Shown: positions 16,925-26,427, counted from the first letter of the stretch. The stretch is 64,000 nt of DNA from Caldifarciminota bacterium SM23_42 (GCA_001303785.1 LJUJ01000007.1:1-64000); one strand, 5' to 3'. The notes: a model not told the origin generated them from the sequence alone. Program-made: numbers and translations.

Positions 16925-17191
16925 GTGATTAGTGCCAGACGCTTAATCTTATCCATCTTGATAATAATCGGCGCTAGTTGTAGCAGGCGCGACCCTACTC
17001 TTGATTTCGCAAAATACCTGCAGCAGGAAAAAAGATTACGGGCAAAGATAAGGAATACTCAGGTCCTGGAGGATTCACTGGAAATAATGAAAAAGAGATA
17101 CAAGATAGACCCGGACCATGAACTAATGCGACTGCAGAAGGAGCCAGCCGATTGGGTTGAGCTGCTACGGAAGTTGAGACGTGCCAAATAG
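16925..17191 (+). CDS. Small lipoprotein (88 aa)
   Basis: An 88-residue protein with a short basic N-terminus, a hydrophobic stretch and the lipobox IGASC, so Cys19 would be lipidated after cleavage. The mature part is a charged helix (DFAKYLQQEKRLRAKI and LRKLRRAK). No domain is recognised. It begins 12 bases after sppA and its end overlaps the GH84 gene by 11 bases, so all three are probably translated from one message. Confidence 0.65.
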   Translation: MISARRLILSILIIIGASCSRRDPTLDFAKYLQQEKRLRAKIRNTQVLEDSLEIMKKRYKIDPDHELMRLQKEPADWVELLRKLRRAK

Positions 17192-18044
17192 AGTCTTTGG
17201 AGTAATCGAAGGCTTCTATCGACGCCCCTACACTTTCGAACAAAGACTCGATTTGATTAAGTTCTTATCCGACCTCAAACTCAATACTTACATGTATGGA
17301 CCAAAAGCCGATCCTTTTCACCGTAAGAAATGGAGCGAACCATATCCAACACAAAAAATCAGGGAATTTGAGAAGTTGGTCGAACTGTGTAATGCCTTAT
17401 CAGTTGCCTTCGTTTACGCCCTGAGTCCAATAAACCGACTGAATCTGGAAAAAATCGTCCGGAAGATCGATTCGATAATCGCGGCTGGCGTAACTCAATT
17501 CAGCCTCTTCTTCGATGATATACCGGCTTCACTCAATCAAGAGACGGCTGATGAGCAAGTAGAAGTCGCAAACGGACTCTACGAACACCTCTCCGCTAAA
17601 ATTGAAAATGTAACACTTACATTCTGCCCAACTCAATATCGTGGGTTCAGAAAGACCCAGTATATCAAGACCATGAGCCATAAGCTAAGACGCGAGATCG
17701 ATGTATTCTGGACTGGGAAAAGCGTTGTCGCGAAAAAGATAACCGAAACCGAGATAGACAGAATCAACAGCATCGTCAAGCGGCCGGTCCTGATCTGGGA
17801 TAATATTTTTGCGAACGATTATATTCCTGGCCGAATTATGCGCTTTCCTTACCGCAATCGGGCGCCCGGGATTGTCCGAAAAGTCAGGGGCATACTCATC
17901 AACCCAATGAACAACTATAAAGAATCAAAGCCGCTCATCCATACGGCGGCTCAATTCTTCCACGATCCCTTCAACTACGATCCCGGGAGGGCGTGGATCA
18001 CTGCCCTTAACACAACCACCCATGCCGATTTTCGTCATCCATGA
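17181..18044 (+). CDS. GH84-type beta-N-acetylglucosaminidase
   Basis: A 287-residue glycoside hydrolase of the O-GlcNAcase/hyaluronidase-like family. The N-terminus FGVIEGFYRRPYTFEQR is the GH84 substrate-loop signature, followed by LNTYMYGPKADPFHR. The catalytic acid pair is FFDDIP near residue 113, and a later IWDNIFANDY block supplies the sugar-binding Asn and Asp of the family. No signal peptide is seen, so a cytoplasmic enzyme is inferred, unusual because most bacterial members are secreted. GTG 17181 overlaps the preceding lipoprotein gene and has only a weak ribosome site. Confidence 0.85.
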   Translation: MPNRVFGVIEGFYRRPYTFEQRLDLIKFLSDLKLNTYMYGPKADPFHRKKWSEPYPTQKIREFEKLVELCNALSVAFVYALSPINRLNLEKIVRKIDSIIAAGVTQFSLFFDDIPASLNQETADEQVEVANGLYEHLSAKIENVTLTFCPTQYRGFRKTQYIKTMSHKLRREIDVFWTGKSVVAKKITETEIDRINSIVKRPVLIWDNIFANDYIPGRIMRFPYRNRAPGIVRKVRGILINPMNNYKESKPLIHTAAQFFHDPFNYDPGRAWITALNTTTHADFRHP

Positions 18045-18304
18045 GCGCCATACCGCCCGACCGCACTGGGATTTCAGGCTCGAATCCGGCAGGCTTTTAA
18101 AATCCTGGGCTATGCTCAAGCAACCACCCAGAACACAAATTATTGGCAATTAATGATAATAGCCTAAAATTCGAGCTTTTCGGTATTCTACTTAAAGGAA
18201 AATATGTTTTATGTAGATTCCCGAGCGCTGGAAAGAACACTTGGCTCTTCTTTAAAACTAAGGAGGCTCGATCAGATCGCCGCAAAAGCCGTGCGGGCGG
18301 TTGA
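18022..18304 (+). pseudogene. Broken LigD-type 3'-phosphoesterase domain gene
   Basis: An intact start at ATG 18022 reads 43 codons matching the beginning of the LigD 3'-phosphoesterase domain (FVIHERHTARPHWDFRLESG, then KSWAMLKQPP) before TAA at 18151. About 10 bases on, in a different frame, the matching end of the domain appears: LKFELFGILLKGKYVLCRF, then AGKNTWLFFKTKE, ending TGA 18302. The middle of the domain, roughly 50 residues, is missing. Deletion plus frame loss is the simplest reading. The family repairs 3' DNA ends or works alone as a nuclease. Its start overlaps the GH84 stop. Confidence 0.75.
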
Positions 18305-18328
18305 CTTTCGAACGTATCGGGGTATAAT
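18301..18328 (+). promoter_or_regulatory. Promoter of the DUF3467 gene
   Basis: TTGACT (18301-18306), a 16-base spacer and TATAAT (18323-18328). Eighteen bases with an AAGGAGA ribosome site follow before ATG 18347. The -35 box overlaps the last codon of the broken phosphoesterase gene. Confidence 0.82.
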
Positions 18329-18346
18329 ACTAAAAGGAGATACGAA

Positions 18347-18643
18347 ATGGAAGAAGCGAAAAAACCCCTAAATGTCGAGATCAGTCCTGAACAATCTGAA
18401 GGCATATATGCCAACGGAGTGGGTATCCATCATACCCCCTCGGAATTCATCCTTGATTTTCTGCGCATTCTACCTGGGGCCCAGAAAGCAAAGGTCTTCG
18501 CACGCGTAATCATGACACCGCAGAACGTGGTTCTTCTCAGAAATGCCCTTGAGGACAATATAAAGAAATATGAGGAGCGATTTGGCAAGATCAAGATCTT
18601 CGGCAAAGAAGAAAAAGAAATCGGTTTTAAAAAAAGTAATTGA
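18347..18643 (+). CDS. DUF3467 family protein
   Basis: A 98-residue protein of the DUF3467 family, recognisable by YANGVGIHHTPSEFILDFLR near residue 25 and ARVIMTPQNVVLLRNALEDNI near residue 60. The function is unknown; members are small, soluble and widespread. The start is fixed by AAGGAGA at eight bases and by the upstream promoter. Its last 74 bases overlap the next gene in another frame. Confidence 0.85.
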   Translation: MEEAKKPLNVEISPEQSEGIYANGVGIHHTPSEFILDFLRILPGAQKAKVFARVIMTPQNVVLLRNALEDNIKKYEERFGKIKIFGKEEKEIGFKKSN

Positions 18644-19736
18644 TTTCTTTGTAAAATCTGAATACCACGCATATCTTGTTGGCGGCTATGTCCGCGACTC
18701 GACGCTGGGTCGTGAATCGGTTGATTTCGATATTGTTGTCGAGGGCGATGGTATCAGGATTGCCCGGCAACTGAATTCAAAACTGAAGGGAAAATTGACG
18801 AGTCATGCTGAATTCGGCACGGCTTCGATTTGCATCAACAGCCATCGGGTCGATTTGGCGAGCGCGCGGGCTGAGAAATATACTTCCCCGGCGCACCTAC
18901 CGCACGTTTATCCATCGACAATCGTGGAGGATCTGAATCGACGTGACTTCACCATCAATGCTATCGCCATGTCGATCTCGAAGGAGAATTTTGGTGAGAT
19001 ATTCGACCCGTTTGAGGGTCTGAGTGACATCAAGAAGAAATTGATAAGGATATTGCACAAACAGAGCTTTATGGACGACCCGACGCGTATTTTCCGTGCT
19101 CTAAGGTACAAAAATCGTTTCGGATTTAAGATGGAAGACGACACCGAGCGATTGATGCAGGAAGCCATACGAAAAGGCATGGTCGAAAGATTGACCGGTC
19201 AACGGGTTCTCAACGAATTACAACTGATCTTCGACGAAGATACGTATCCGGACACCATCGAGGATTTGGCATACTACGGGGTATTCAACCTGAAGCGTAA
19301 TGATCTCAGACTCATGCCTTCCTCGAACGATCATGCTTTCTATTTTTTGCTCTCGAAATTAGCGAAGAACACCCTGCCCCTGACAAAAGATACGCAAAAG
19401 ATTGTTGACGATTTTCGAAATCTACCAAAGGTAATTGCAAAATTGAACAAGGCAAGTGCGCACAGCACAATCTTTGGCATTCTCTCCCCTTTATCCTCGG
19501 AGGCGGCTGAGGCGATATCGTTAATCAAACCGGAATTGTCAGAAAAAACCAAGACATATCAGACTTTACGCAAAGTCAAACCGTTTATCACCGGCAAAGA
19601 TTTGCGCAAATATGGCTTCAAACCAAACAGACAATATGACAGAATACTGACCAAAATCTTCAATATGCAACTGGACAAGAAGATAATGAATCGGAAGCAA
19701 GCACTTGCTTATCTAAATACGGCTAAGAAAAAATGA
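18570..19736 (+). CDS. CCA-adding / poly(A) polymerase-type nucleotidyltransferase
   Basis: A 388-residue class II nucleotidyltransferase that adds CCA to tRNA 3' ends or poly(A) to RNA. The catalytic head has LVGGYVRDSTLG and VDFDIVVEG near residues 36-55, then the NRRDFTINAIAM block near 124 and the DDPTRIFRALRY RNA-binding motif. No HD domain is present. All visible starts (ATG 18570, TTG 18582) fall inside the DUF3467 gene; TTG 18582 has AGGAG in front but close spacing. The C-terminal part is lysine-rich. Its stop overlaps the protease gene's ATG. Confidence 0.85.
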   Translation: MRSDLARSRSSAKKKKKSVLKKVIDFFVKSEYHAYLVGGYVRDSTLGRESVDFDIVVEGDGIRIARQLNSKLKGKLTSHAEFGTASICINSHRVDLASARAEKYTSPAHLPHVYPSTIVEDLNRRDFTINAIAMSISKENFGEIFDPFEGLSDIKKKLIRILHKQSFMDDPTRIFRALRYKNRFGFKMEDDTERLMQEAIRKGMVERLTGQRVLNELQLIFDEDTYPDTIEDLAYYGVFNLKRNDLRLMPSSNDHAFYFLLSKLAKNTLPLTKDTQKIVDDFRNLPKVIAKLNKASAHSTIFGILSPLSSEAAEAISLIKPELSEKTKTYQTLRKVKPFITGKDLRKYGFKPNRQYDRILTKIFNMQLDKKIMNRKQALAYLNTAKKK

Positions 19737-20395
19737 GCTCCATACTGGGGTATGTAATATCGCTACCAGCGATTCTCCTCGTCATAACTGTACATGAATA
19801 CTTCCACGGATACGTAGCTTATCGACTCGGCGATCCGACGGCAAAATTTGCCGGCCGGCTTACCTTCAATCCAATCAAACATATTGATCCGTTTGGATTT
19901 CTTGCGTTTCTACTCTTCAGATTTGGATGGGCAAAACCGGTTCCGGTAAACCCTTACAATTTTCGAGACGTGAAGAAAGGTATGCTTTATACGTCAATTG
20001 CTGGTCCATTGTCAAATCTGGTATTCGCCATACCTTTGGGTCTGATACTACGATTCTTCCCCGATCTACTGAATAATAACCTTCTCCTACCGATTGGCGG
20101 CATCATCGGTTTTGGAATGTTTTATAGCCTGATCTTGTCGGCATTCAACCTGATACCCATCCCCCCGCTGGATGGTTCAAAAGCTCTGTTCAGTATCTTG
20201 CCGCCAAGATATGCTCATATTGAGTATTGGCTTGAACGTTACGGGTTCATGTTGCTTATCGGGTTAATATTTTTTGACAGGATTACTGGAGTTCCCATAT
20301 TATGGGGTTGGATTGGACCGTTTGTCAGCTTTTTCGGTCAACTTTTTGCGGGAACTCCGGCATTCTGGACCTTCATTCATAATTTTTTGGCATAG
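19733..20395 (+). CDS. Site-2 protease-type (M50) membrane protein
   Basis: A 220-residue membrane metalloprotease of the M50B group. The zinc motif HEYFH lies near residue 21 in the first helix, and the partner Asp is in PPLDGSKALFS near residue 145. Three further hydrophobic segments complete the core; there is no PDZ domain, unlike rseP later in the window. This compact form has no assigned substrate. It overlaps the nucleotidyltransferase gene by four bases. Confidence 0.88.
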   Translation: MSSILGYVISLPAILLVITVHEYFHGYVAYRLGDPTAKFAGRLTFNPIKHIDPFGFLAFLLFRFGWAKPVPVNPYNFRDVKKGMLYTSIAGPLSNLVFAIPLGLILRFFPDLLNNNLLLPIGGIIGFGMFYSLILSAFNLIPIPPLDGSKALFSILPPRYAHIEYWLERYGFMLLIGLIFFDRITGVPILWGWIGPFVSFFGQLFAGTPAFWTFIHNFLA

Positions 20396-20428
20396 TGAGT
20401 CTCAAATTATACACAAACAAGAGGTAGT

Positions 20429-22714
20429 ATGAGTAAATTGACAAAAATCATAGTAATAGTTGCCGCAGTCATCGTCATCTTGCTCCTTGCTGGTTATTTT
20501 GCCCTGAGGTCTTTCTTGACGCCAACATATATGCGGACGATTGCGCAGAAGATGGCCTCTGAGGCAATACAGCGTCCGGTACAGATCGGCAGAGTAGGGA
20601 TGAGAATTAGCTTTGGGATCGGCATCACCATCGATGATATTTCGATCCCCAACACGCAGGAATTCAGCGCAGAACCAATGATGGAGATTGGAAAAACGAC
20701 GCTCAGTGTAAAACTCTTACCGCTTCTCAGCAGGCGCGTGGTAATCAGCAGTATCACGCTAGATGGGGTGATGATCAATCTTGAACGTAACAGAAATAAA
20801 GAACTCAATTTTGCGGTTCTGATACCGCGCGAGACAAAAGGCGCCAGATGGAATGTCTCGCTTGCAGAATTGGAAATAAAGAAAAGCGAGTTGCGGTATT
20901 CTGACGCCCTCACACGTTCTCAGTATGTAGTGAGCGACATCAACCAAAAGGTAAGGTTCAGACGGAATAAAATCATGGTCTCGGGAAAACTGCAAACAGA
21001 CATTCCCAAGAGCAAAAATTTGCCTTCGTTACAGATAAACCTGAACAATGCCTTAGAATATGATACCGTGACAAAGAGCTTCGATATACGTCATATCGCC
21101 ATCCGCAGTAAGCCCGTGCAACTCAACGTATCAGGAAAAGTGGTGGAAAGCACGGTTCTGGACCTCAAAGGTGAGCTAGGGATCAAAAATATCTCCGAAC
21201 TCAAAGAACTCATACCGCGCGAAAGCCGACCCGAAGGGCTAAGCGGCGCCGTCAAGGCCGATCTTACGATTACGGGTACGACAAATGAACCCAAGATCGA
21301 CGGGCGTTGTGAAATCAACAACGTTAGCGTGACACTAAAAGGCATGACACGTCCGGTCGAAAAGATCGACGGCGAGTTCGCGTTTGGCCTGTCGGCAATA
21401 AGGAACATGATTATTCAAGCTAGCATCGGAAACACGGTGTTCAATATTGAAGGTGGCGTTTCCAGTTTAAACAAACGGCCGCTTCTTGATATAAGCGCCG
21501 TGGTAGATGGTGATCTCAAAGACTTCGAAGGTTTGACCAATGATCTGAAGGACATAAGTCTATCCGGTAGCGTCGCATCCGATATAACCCTGAAGGGGAC
21601 AATCGACAATCTCCGATACCTCGGTAATATAAAAATCAGCGGAGCCCGCATCGAAGGTATCGGGATGGAAAAACCAGTAAGCAATCTCAACTTAACCGGG
21701 ACGTTCCAGGAGAAGATGCTCAGGATAAGTACTTGTAATGGTAACATTGGTCGGTCAGATTTCTCATTCGGTGCTGAGGTTTCCAATTTTGAAAAACCGA
21801 TCATTCAGCTAAAAAACCGATCGAAATATATCGACCTTGATGAACTCCTACCCAAGACAAAGAAAGGTCAACAACCGAAGGGCAAACCACTGCCAATGAC
21901 TCTGAGAGGTAGCGTTAGTATCACAAAACTCACCGGTATGGATATGGAGTTCAAGAACATTAACACCGATTTTGAGTACAAGAACGGCATAATTGACGTG
22001 AAGAATTGCCGAGCCGAGACTTTTGATGGACAGGTCTATCTGGATTTTTATTACAATGCGAATTCGCCTGAGCCTTATCAGATTGCAACGCGCATGCAAT
22101 CGGTGGCCGCCGAGAAGATTCTGCAGCGTTTCCTCCATTTCGATCGACTCAAAGGTGATCTGAGTGGTCAAGCCGATTTTCAGGGTAAAGGTTTGGATCA
22201 AAGATCTGTACTGTCCAATCTGAATGCTACAGGTAATCTGAAGTTCTTTAAAGGCGAATTCAGCAACTTCCCGTTCCTGACCAAATTACTTGCTTGGCTA
22301 GGCTTGAAGGATTACAAAAATGTTCAATTCAACAACCTGCTTTGTTCCTTCAAGATAGCCGATGGTAAAACCGATGTCCAAGACTGGACTTTTTCAGCTC
22401 GCGTTGGCGATTTTCTGACCAGCGGCCGCATCGGACTCAACGGCAACCTGGACCTGCGCGTCGCGGCGACCCTTTCCAAACAACATTCCGGTATTGTGAA
22501 GAAGTATCACGGTGATTGGATTTTCTTTGACGACAAACAAGGCAGGACCGTGGTCGACATAATCGTCTCGGGGAGCTTCGCCTCGCCAGTATTCAAATTG
22601 GACAGGAACCGAGTCAAGGAACGCCTCAGTGGCAAAATCAAGGACGAATTCAAAAAGAAGGCCAAGGATTTTGAAGACCAACTGAAGAATCTATATGAAC
22701 GTTGGAAACCTTAG
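20429..22714 (+). CDS. AsmA-family envelope protein
   Basis: A 761-residue protein with one N-terminal membrane helix (IVIVAAVIVILLLAGYFAL) followed by a long beta-strand-rich region. AsmA features are the GRVGMRISFGIGITIDDISI segment near residue 53, repeated 'L.G......I....' strand pairs, and a C-terminal AsmA_2 block (SGRIGLNGNLDLRVAATLSK). Family members (AsmA, TamB, YhdP) form bridges between the two membranes and move phospholipids or help outer-membrane assembly. Presence of this gene supports a double-membrane cell. AGAGGT precedes the ATG. Confidence 0.86.
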   Translation: MSKLTKIIVIVAAVIVILLLAGYFALRSFLTPTYMRTIAQKMASEAIQRPVQIGRVGMRISFGIGITIDDISIPNTQEFSAEPMMEIGKTTLSVKLLPLLSRRVVISSITLDGVMINLERNRNKELNFAVLIPRETKGARWNVSLAELEIKKSELRYSDALTRSQYVVSDINQKVRFRRNKIMVSGKLQTDIPKSKNLPSLQINLNNALEYDTVTKSFDIRHIAIRSKPVQLNVSGKVVESTVLDLKGELGIKNISELKELIPRESRPEGLSGAVKADLTITGTTNEPKIDGRCEINNVSVTLKGMTRPVEKIDGEFAFGLSAIRNMIIQASIGNTVFNIEGGVSSLNKRPLLDISAVVDGDLKDFEGLTNDLKDISLSGSVASDITLKGTIDNLRYLGNIKISGARIEGIGMEKPVSNLNLTGTFQEKMLRISTCNGNIGRSDFSFGAEVSNFEKPIIQLKNRSKYIDLDELLPKTKKGQQPKGKPLPMTLRGSVSITKLTGMDMEFKNINTDFEYKNGIIDVKNCRAETFDGQVYLDFYYNANSPEPYQIATRMQSVAAEKILQRFLHFDRLKGDLSGQADFQGKGLDQRSVLSNLNATGNLKFFKGEFSNFPFLTKLLAWLGLKDYKNVQFNNLLCSFKIADGKTDVQDWTFSARVGDFLTSGRIGLNGNLDLRVAATLSKQHSGIVKKYHGDWIFFDDKQGRTVVDIIVSGSFASPVFKLDRNRVKERLSGKIKDEFKKKAKDFEDQLKNLYERWKP

Positions 22715-22750
22715 GTCAAATGCACCCCTCAAGATTAACGGTACCAAGAA

Positions 22751-23575
22751 ATGCCTGAGTTGCCCGAAGTCGAAACAATCAAGCGCGAATTGAGACCACG
22801 CATCCGTAACCAAAGAATCGTTGATTGTACGATACTGCGTCCCGACGTTATTGCCCATCCCAGACCCTCTTCATTTTGCAGAGAAATCATCGGCGAGAAG
22901 ATAAGAGACGTTACGAGAAAGGCCAAGTACCTAATACTGGAATTGAGCAATGGAAAGCGGATTATTATTCACCTGCGTCTTTCAGGCACAATGGCTCTTG
23001 CGCCCATTGACGTCGAGCCAGAGAAATTTACACGATTAGTGCTAAGATTGGAAGACTGTCAATTGCTGTTCAAAGAACCACGCGTATTGGGTCGAATCTA
23101 TCTATTGAAAAACCGGGAAAAGCCCAGCAATCTCAAGGGGTATTTTAGCCTCGGTTGTGAACCAATATCTTCGGATTTCGACTTCACGTACCTGCGTTCC
23201 AAAATCAAACACCGAAAAGCAAGAATAAAGTCACTGCTTTTGGACCAGAATATATGCGCCGGCGTGGGCAACATATATTCCGATGAAGCGCTGTATCGGG
23301 CCGGCATCAGACCGTTGAGAAGGGCCCACCGAATTACCAAGCAAGAGACCACAAGACTTATAGAATCTCTGAAGGACGTTCTGCACGAGGGTATAGCTAA
23401 TTTTGGGACATCGGTTTCAGACTACCGGAGAACCGATGGCAAGGATGGCAACTTTCAGAACTTCTTGTACGTCTACGGTCGAGAAGACGAACCTTGCCGT
23501 AAGTGTGGCACTATCATTAAACTCCAGAAAATCGGCAATCGCAGCACGCGCTACTGCCCTAAGTGCCAGAAGTAA
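22751..23575 (+). CDS. mutM: Formamidopyrimidine-DNA glycosylase
   Basis: Removes oxidised guanine and ring-opened purines from DNA and cuts the strand. The N-terminal proline nucleophile is exposed in MPELPEVETI. The helix-two-turn-helix region includes QNICAGVGNIYSDEALYRA near residue 165. The C-terminal zinc finger has CRKC near residue 248 and CPKC near 270. Length, 274 residues, is typical. No clear ribosome site precedes the ATG. Confidence 0.96.
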   Translation: MPELPEVETIKRELRPRIRNQRIVDCTILRPDVIAHPRPSSFCREIIGEKIRDVTRKAKYLILELSNGKRIIIHLRLSGTMALAPIDVEPEKFTRLVLRLEDCQLLFKEPRVLGRIYLLKNREKPSNLKGYFSLGCEPISSDFDFTYLRSKIKHRKARIKSLLLDQNICAGVGNIYSDEALYRAGIRPLRRAHRITKQETTRLIESLKDVLHEGIANFGTSVSDYRRTDGKDGNFQNFLYVYGREDEPCRKCGTIIKLQKIGNRSTRYCPKCQK

Positions 23576-23592
23576 CTACTACACTAAAGCGA

Positions 23593-23790
23593 ATCAGGAT
23601 ATCAAAATATCAGCGGGCAGAATATTAGAGCATCAGAACATCAGAAAACGCATATGGCATTTTTCTATCTGATACTCTGGTCTGCTGATATCCTGCTTGC
23701 TGGTACCCTTTGAGTACAGCGCATTAAGATATCAGAAATAGCGTGACGTATAGCGTATCCTGATACGTTTTCTGCCTGTAATCCGCATGG
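23593..23790. repeat. Intergenic repeat, copy A
   Basis: The gap between mutM and valS has no gene. It is dense in ATCAG/CTGAT words that can fold on each other (ATCAGAAAA at 23640-23648 against TTTTTCTATCTGAT ending 23673). Words shared with 56289-56383 include an exact 18-base run (CATCAGAACATCAGAAAA at 23631-23648), CTGGTCTGCTG (23677-23687) and CTGGTACCCT (23700-23709) in the same order. This marks a dispersed repeat family. Confidence 0.6.
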
Positions 23791-23792
23791 CG

Positions 23793-23820
23793 TTGACACA
23801 TATGTAAAATTATGTATATT
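23793..23820 (+). promoter_or_regulatory. Leaderless promoter of valS
   Basis: TTGACA (23793-23798), a 16-base spacer and TATATT (23815-23820). Six bases separate the -10 box from ATG 23827, with no ribosome site. Confidence 0.82.
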
Positions 23821-23826
23821 TAGCCT

Positions 23827-26427
23827 ATGAAAGAATTCCCGAGCCGATACGATCCAAAAGGCGTTGAGGAAAAGTGGTACGGATTCTGGTCCGATAGGAA
23901 TCTCTTCGCGGCCGATGCGGGTTCAAAAAAACCACCCTACACCATTATGATCCCCCTCCCCAACGTCACCGGACGGCTCACGCTCGGGCATGTTCTCAAC
24001 AATTCCATACAGGATATACTGATCCGCTATAAGAAACTCTGCGGATACGAAACGCTATGGCTGGTCGGTATGGATCACGCCGGTATCGCAACGCAGGTTG
24101 TGGTTGAAGAAAGGCTACTCAATGCAGGAATAAAGAAAGAGGATTTGGGCAGGGAAAAATTCGTGCAGGAGGTATGGAAGTGGAAGGAACAGTATGCGAA
24201 GATCATAAGGCAACAACTAAAGAGAGCCGGATATGCTCTTGACTGGTCAAGAGAACACTTCACCCTCTCCGAAGGATATTCCAAAAGGGTAATAAAGGTA
24301 TTCGTCGACTTATACAAGAAAGGATTGATCTATCGAGGCGAATACATCATCAACTGGTGTCCCAGGTGTCTCACCGCCCTTTCGGACGAACAAGTGGAAA
24401 CCGAAGAGGAACCGGGTAAACTGTACTACATAAGATATCCAATAGTACGCTCTGAAGAGCACATAACCGTCGCGACTACCAGGCCGGAAACCATGCTCGG
24501 CGACACGGCAGTATGCGTCAACCCGAAGGACAAACGGTATAAAAGATTTATTGGTGAAAGAGCACGCCTACCGATCATGGAGCGGGAAATTCCTATCATT
24601 GCTGATGAGTATGTTGATCCTGAGTTCGGCACCGGCGCTTTGAAAGTAACACCTGCTCATGATCCTTTTGACTTCGAACTAGCCAAGAAACACCATCTTG
24701 AATTCATCGACATAATGAATCCGGATGGAACCCTAAATGCACTCACCCGGCAATTCAACGGTAAGGACAGGTATGAAGCAAGAGAAAAAATCATAGAGCA
24801 ATTAGAGAAATCAGGATTATTAGAGAAAACCGAGAACTACGAACTTCCATTATCAAAATGTGAGCGCTGCAACACGGCGATAGAACCAAGAATATCCAAA
24901 CAATGGTTTGTGAGGATGAAGCCACTTGCACAACCAGCCCTTCGCGTCGTAAGAGAAGGTAAGGTAAGTATCTACCCAAAGCGATGGGTTAATCTCTACA
25001 ATCATTGGATGGAGAACGTTCGTGATTGGTGTATATCTAGACAGCTATGGTGGGGTCATAGAATACCAGTCTATTATTGTAGCACTTGTTATGATCCGGA
25101 TAAAGCTGATTCGGAGCAAGGTATTATCGTATCCGAAGACAAGCCGAAGCAATGTGCCAGTTGTGGCTCTAGTGATATTTACCAGGATGAAGATGTGCTG
25201 GACACGTGGTTTTCATCGTGGCTGTGGCCCTTTGCTACATTGGGTTGGCCTGAGGACACCGACGATTACCGCCGCTTCTATCCAACTCAGACCCTAGTCA
25301 CGGGTTGGGATATTATTTATCTGTGGGTCGCTCGGATGATCATGGCCGGGTTGGAATTCACCAAACAAGTACCCTTCACGGATGTCGCATTCCATGTCAT
25401 GATTCGCGACGAAAAAGGCAGGAAAATGTCAAAAAGCCTCGGCAATTCTCCCGAACCCATGGACCTAATCGACAAATACGGCGCAGATGCATTGAGGTTC
25501 GGCCTCCTGCTGATTACACCGCGTGAACAAGATGTGCTCTTTACCGAAAAATCGATTGATGTCGGCCGGAAATTCTGCAATAAGCTATGGAATGCGGCGC
25601 GTTTGATTTCACTCAATTCAGAACATGATGATGAATTCGCCCTCGATAAGCTCTCTGACTACGACGTTTGGATTTTACAAAAATTCAACGAATTGCTAGA
25701 TAGCGTTGAAGGTCACTTCGCGGCTTTCGAAATCAACGCAATAACGCGCGAGACATATGACTTTTTCTGGCACACGTTCTGTGATTGGTATCTTGAATTC
25801 ACGAAGATCGTACCGTCAGCACAGACCACAAGATTCCTGCTCAAACAGATGCTCATTATCCTCCACCCCTTCATGCCCTTCATAACTGAGGAGATATACC
25901 AGAGATTAGCCTTTCCCCAGGAAAGCATCATGCTCGAAACCTGGCCCCGCAAGGTCGGTGTGAGACAAGATGTTAACGATGTTAGTGATATCGTCAGATT
26001 GATTGCGGAAATAAGGAACATCCGCGGCATTTTCAAAATCAAAATGAAGGAGGGGCTCAGCATCATTGTTAATGCTGACGATAGAATCGTTTCCTTCCTT
26101 AAAGAAAATCAGGAGGTATTCAAGAGACTCGCTGGATTGGCAGATATCCAATACAACAGCAATACCGACGAACCAGCCGCCAGCATCATCATGCCCGAAA
26201 TCGAATGTTATATAATACTGACTGGAATCGACGTGCAAAAGGAAAAACAACGGCTTCTCGGGGAAGTGGATTTTCTTTCGGGTCGCATTAGAGAAATCAA
26301 ATATCGGTTGAACAACCCAAGTTATGTTAGCAAAGCCAGTAAGGAAACAAAAGAAAATGAAAAGATACGTCTTGAAGAATTCTTGAGCAAGAAGGAGCGT
26401 ATCCAGCGGGCAATTAAGAAATTATGA
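23827..26427 (+). CDS. valS: Valyl-tRNA synthetase
   Basis: Charges tRNA-Val. The 866 residues carry the class I signatures: the HIGH-like site PNVTGRLTLGH near residue 41 and KMSKSLGN near residue 535. The editing domain is intact (TTRPETMLGDTAV near residue 217), as are the Cys pairs of the insertion near 420-450 and the anticodon-binding domain. The C-terminal coiled-coil arm ends the protein. The first amino acid reads AAAGAATTC after the ATG. A leaderless promoter lies directly before it and the stop overlaps the next gene's ATG. Confidence 0.97.
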   Translation: MKEFPSRYDPKGVEEKWYGFWSDRNLFAADAGSKKPPYTIMIPLPNVTGRLTLGHVLNNSIQDILIRYKKLCGYETLWLVGMDHAGIATQVVVEERLLNAGIKKEDLGREKFVQEVWKWKEQYAKIIRQQLKRAGYALDWSREHFTLSEGYSKRVIKVFVDLYKKGLIYRGEYIINWCPRCLTALSDEQVETEEEPGKLYYIRYPIVRSEEHITVATTRPETMLGDTAVCVNPKDKRYKRFIGERARLPIMEREIPIIADEYVDPEFGTGALKVTPAHDPFDFELAKKHHLEFIDIMNPDGTLNALTRQFNGKDRYEAREKIIEQLEKSGLLEKTENYELPLSKCERCNTAIEPRISKQWFVRMKPLAQPALRVVREGKVSIYPKRWVNLYNHWMENVRDWCISRQLWWGHRIPVYYCSTCYDPDKADSEQGIIVSEDKPKQCASCGSSDIYQDEDVLDTWFSSWLWPFATLGWPEDTDDYRRFYPTQTLVTGWDIIYLWVARMIMAGLEFTKQVPFTDVAFHVMIRDEKGRKMSKSLGNSPEPMDLIDKYGADALRFGLLLITPREQDVLFTEKSIDVGRKFCNKLWNAARLISLNSEHDDEFALDKLSDYDVWILQKFNELLDSVEGHFAAFEINAITRETYDFFWHTFCDWYLEFTKIVPSAQTTRFLLKQMLIILHPFMPFITEEIYQRLAFPQESIMLETWPRKVGVRQDVNDVSDIVRLIAEIRNIRGIFKIKMKEGLSIIVNADDRIVSFLKENQEVFKRLAGLADIQYNSNTDEPAASIIMPEIECYIILTGIDVQKEKQRLLGEVDFLSGRIREIKYRLNNPSYVSKASKETKENEKIRLEEFLSKKERIQRAIKKL

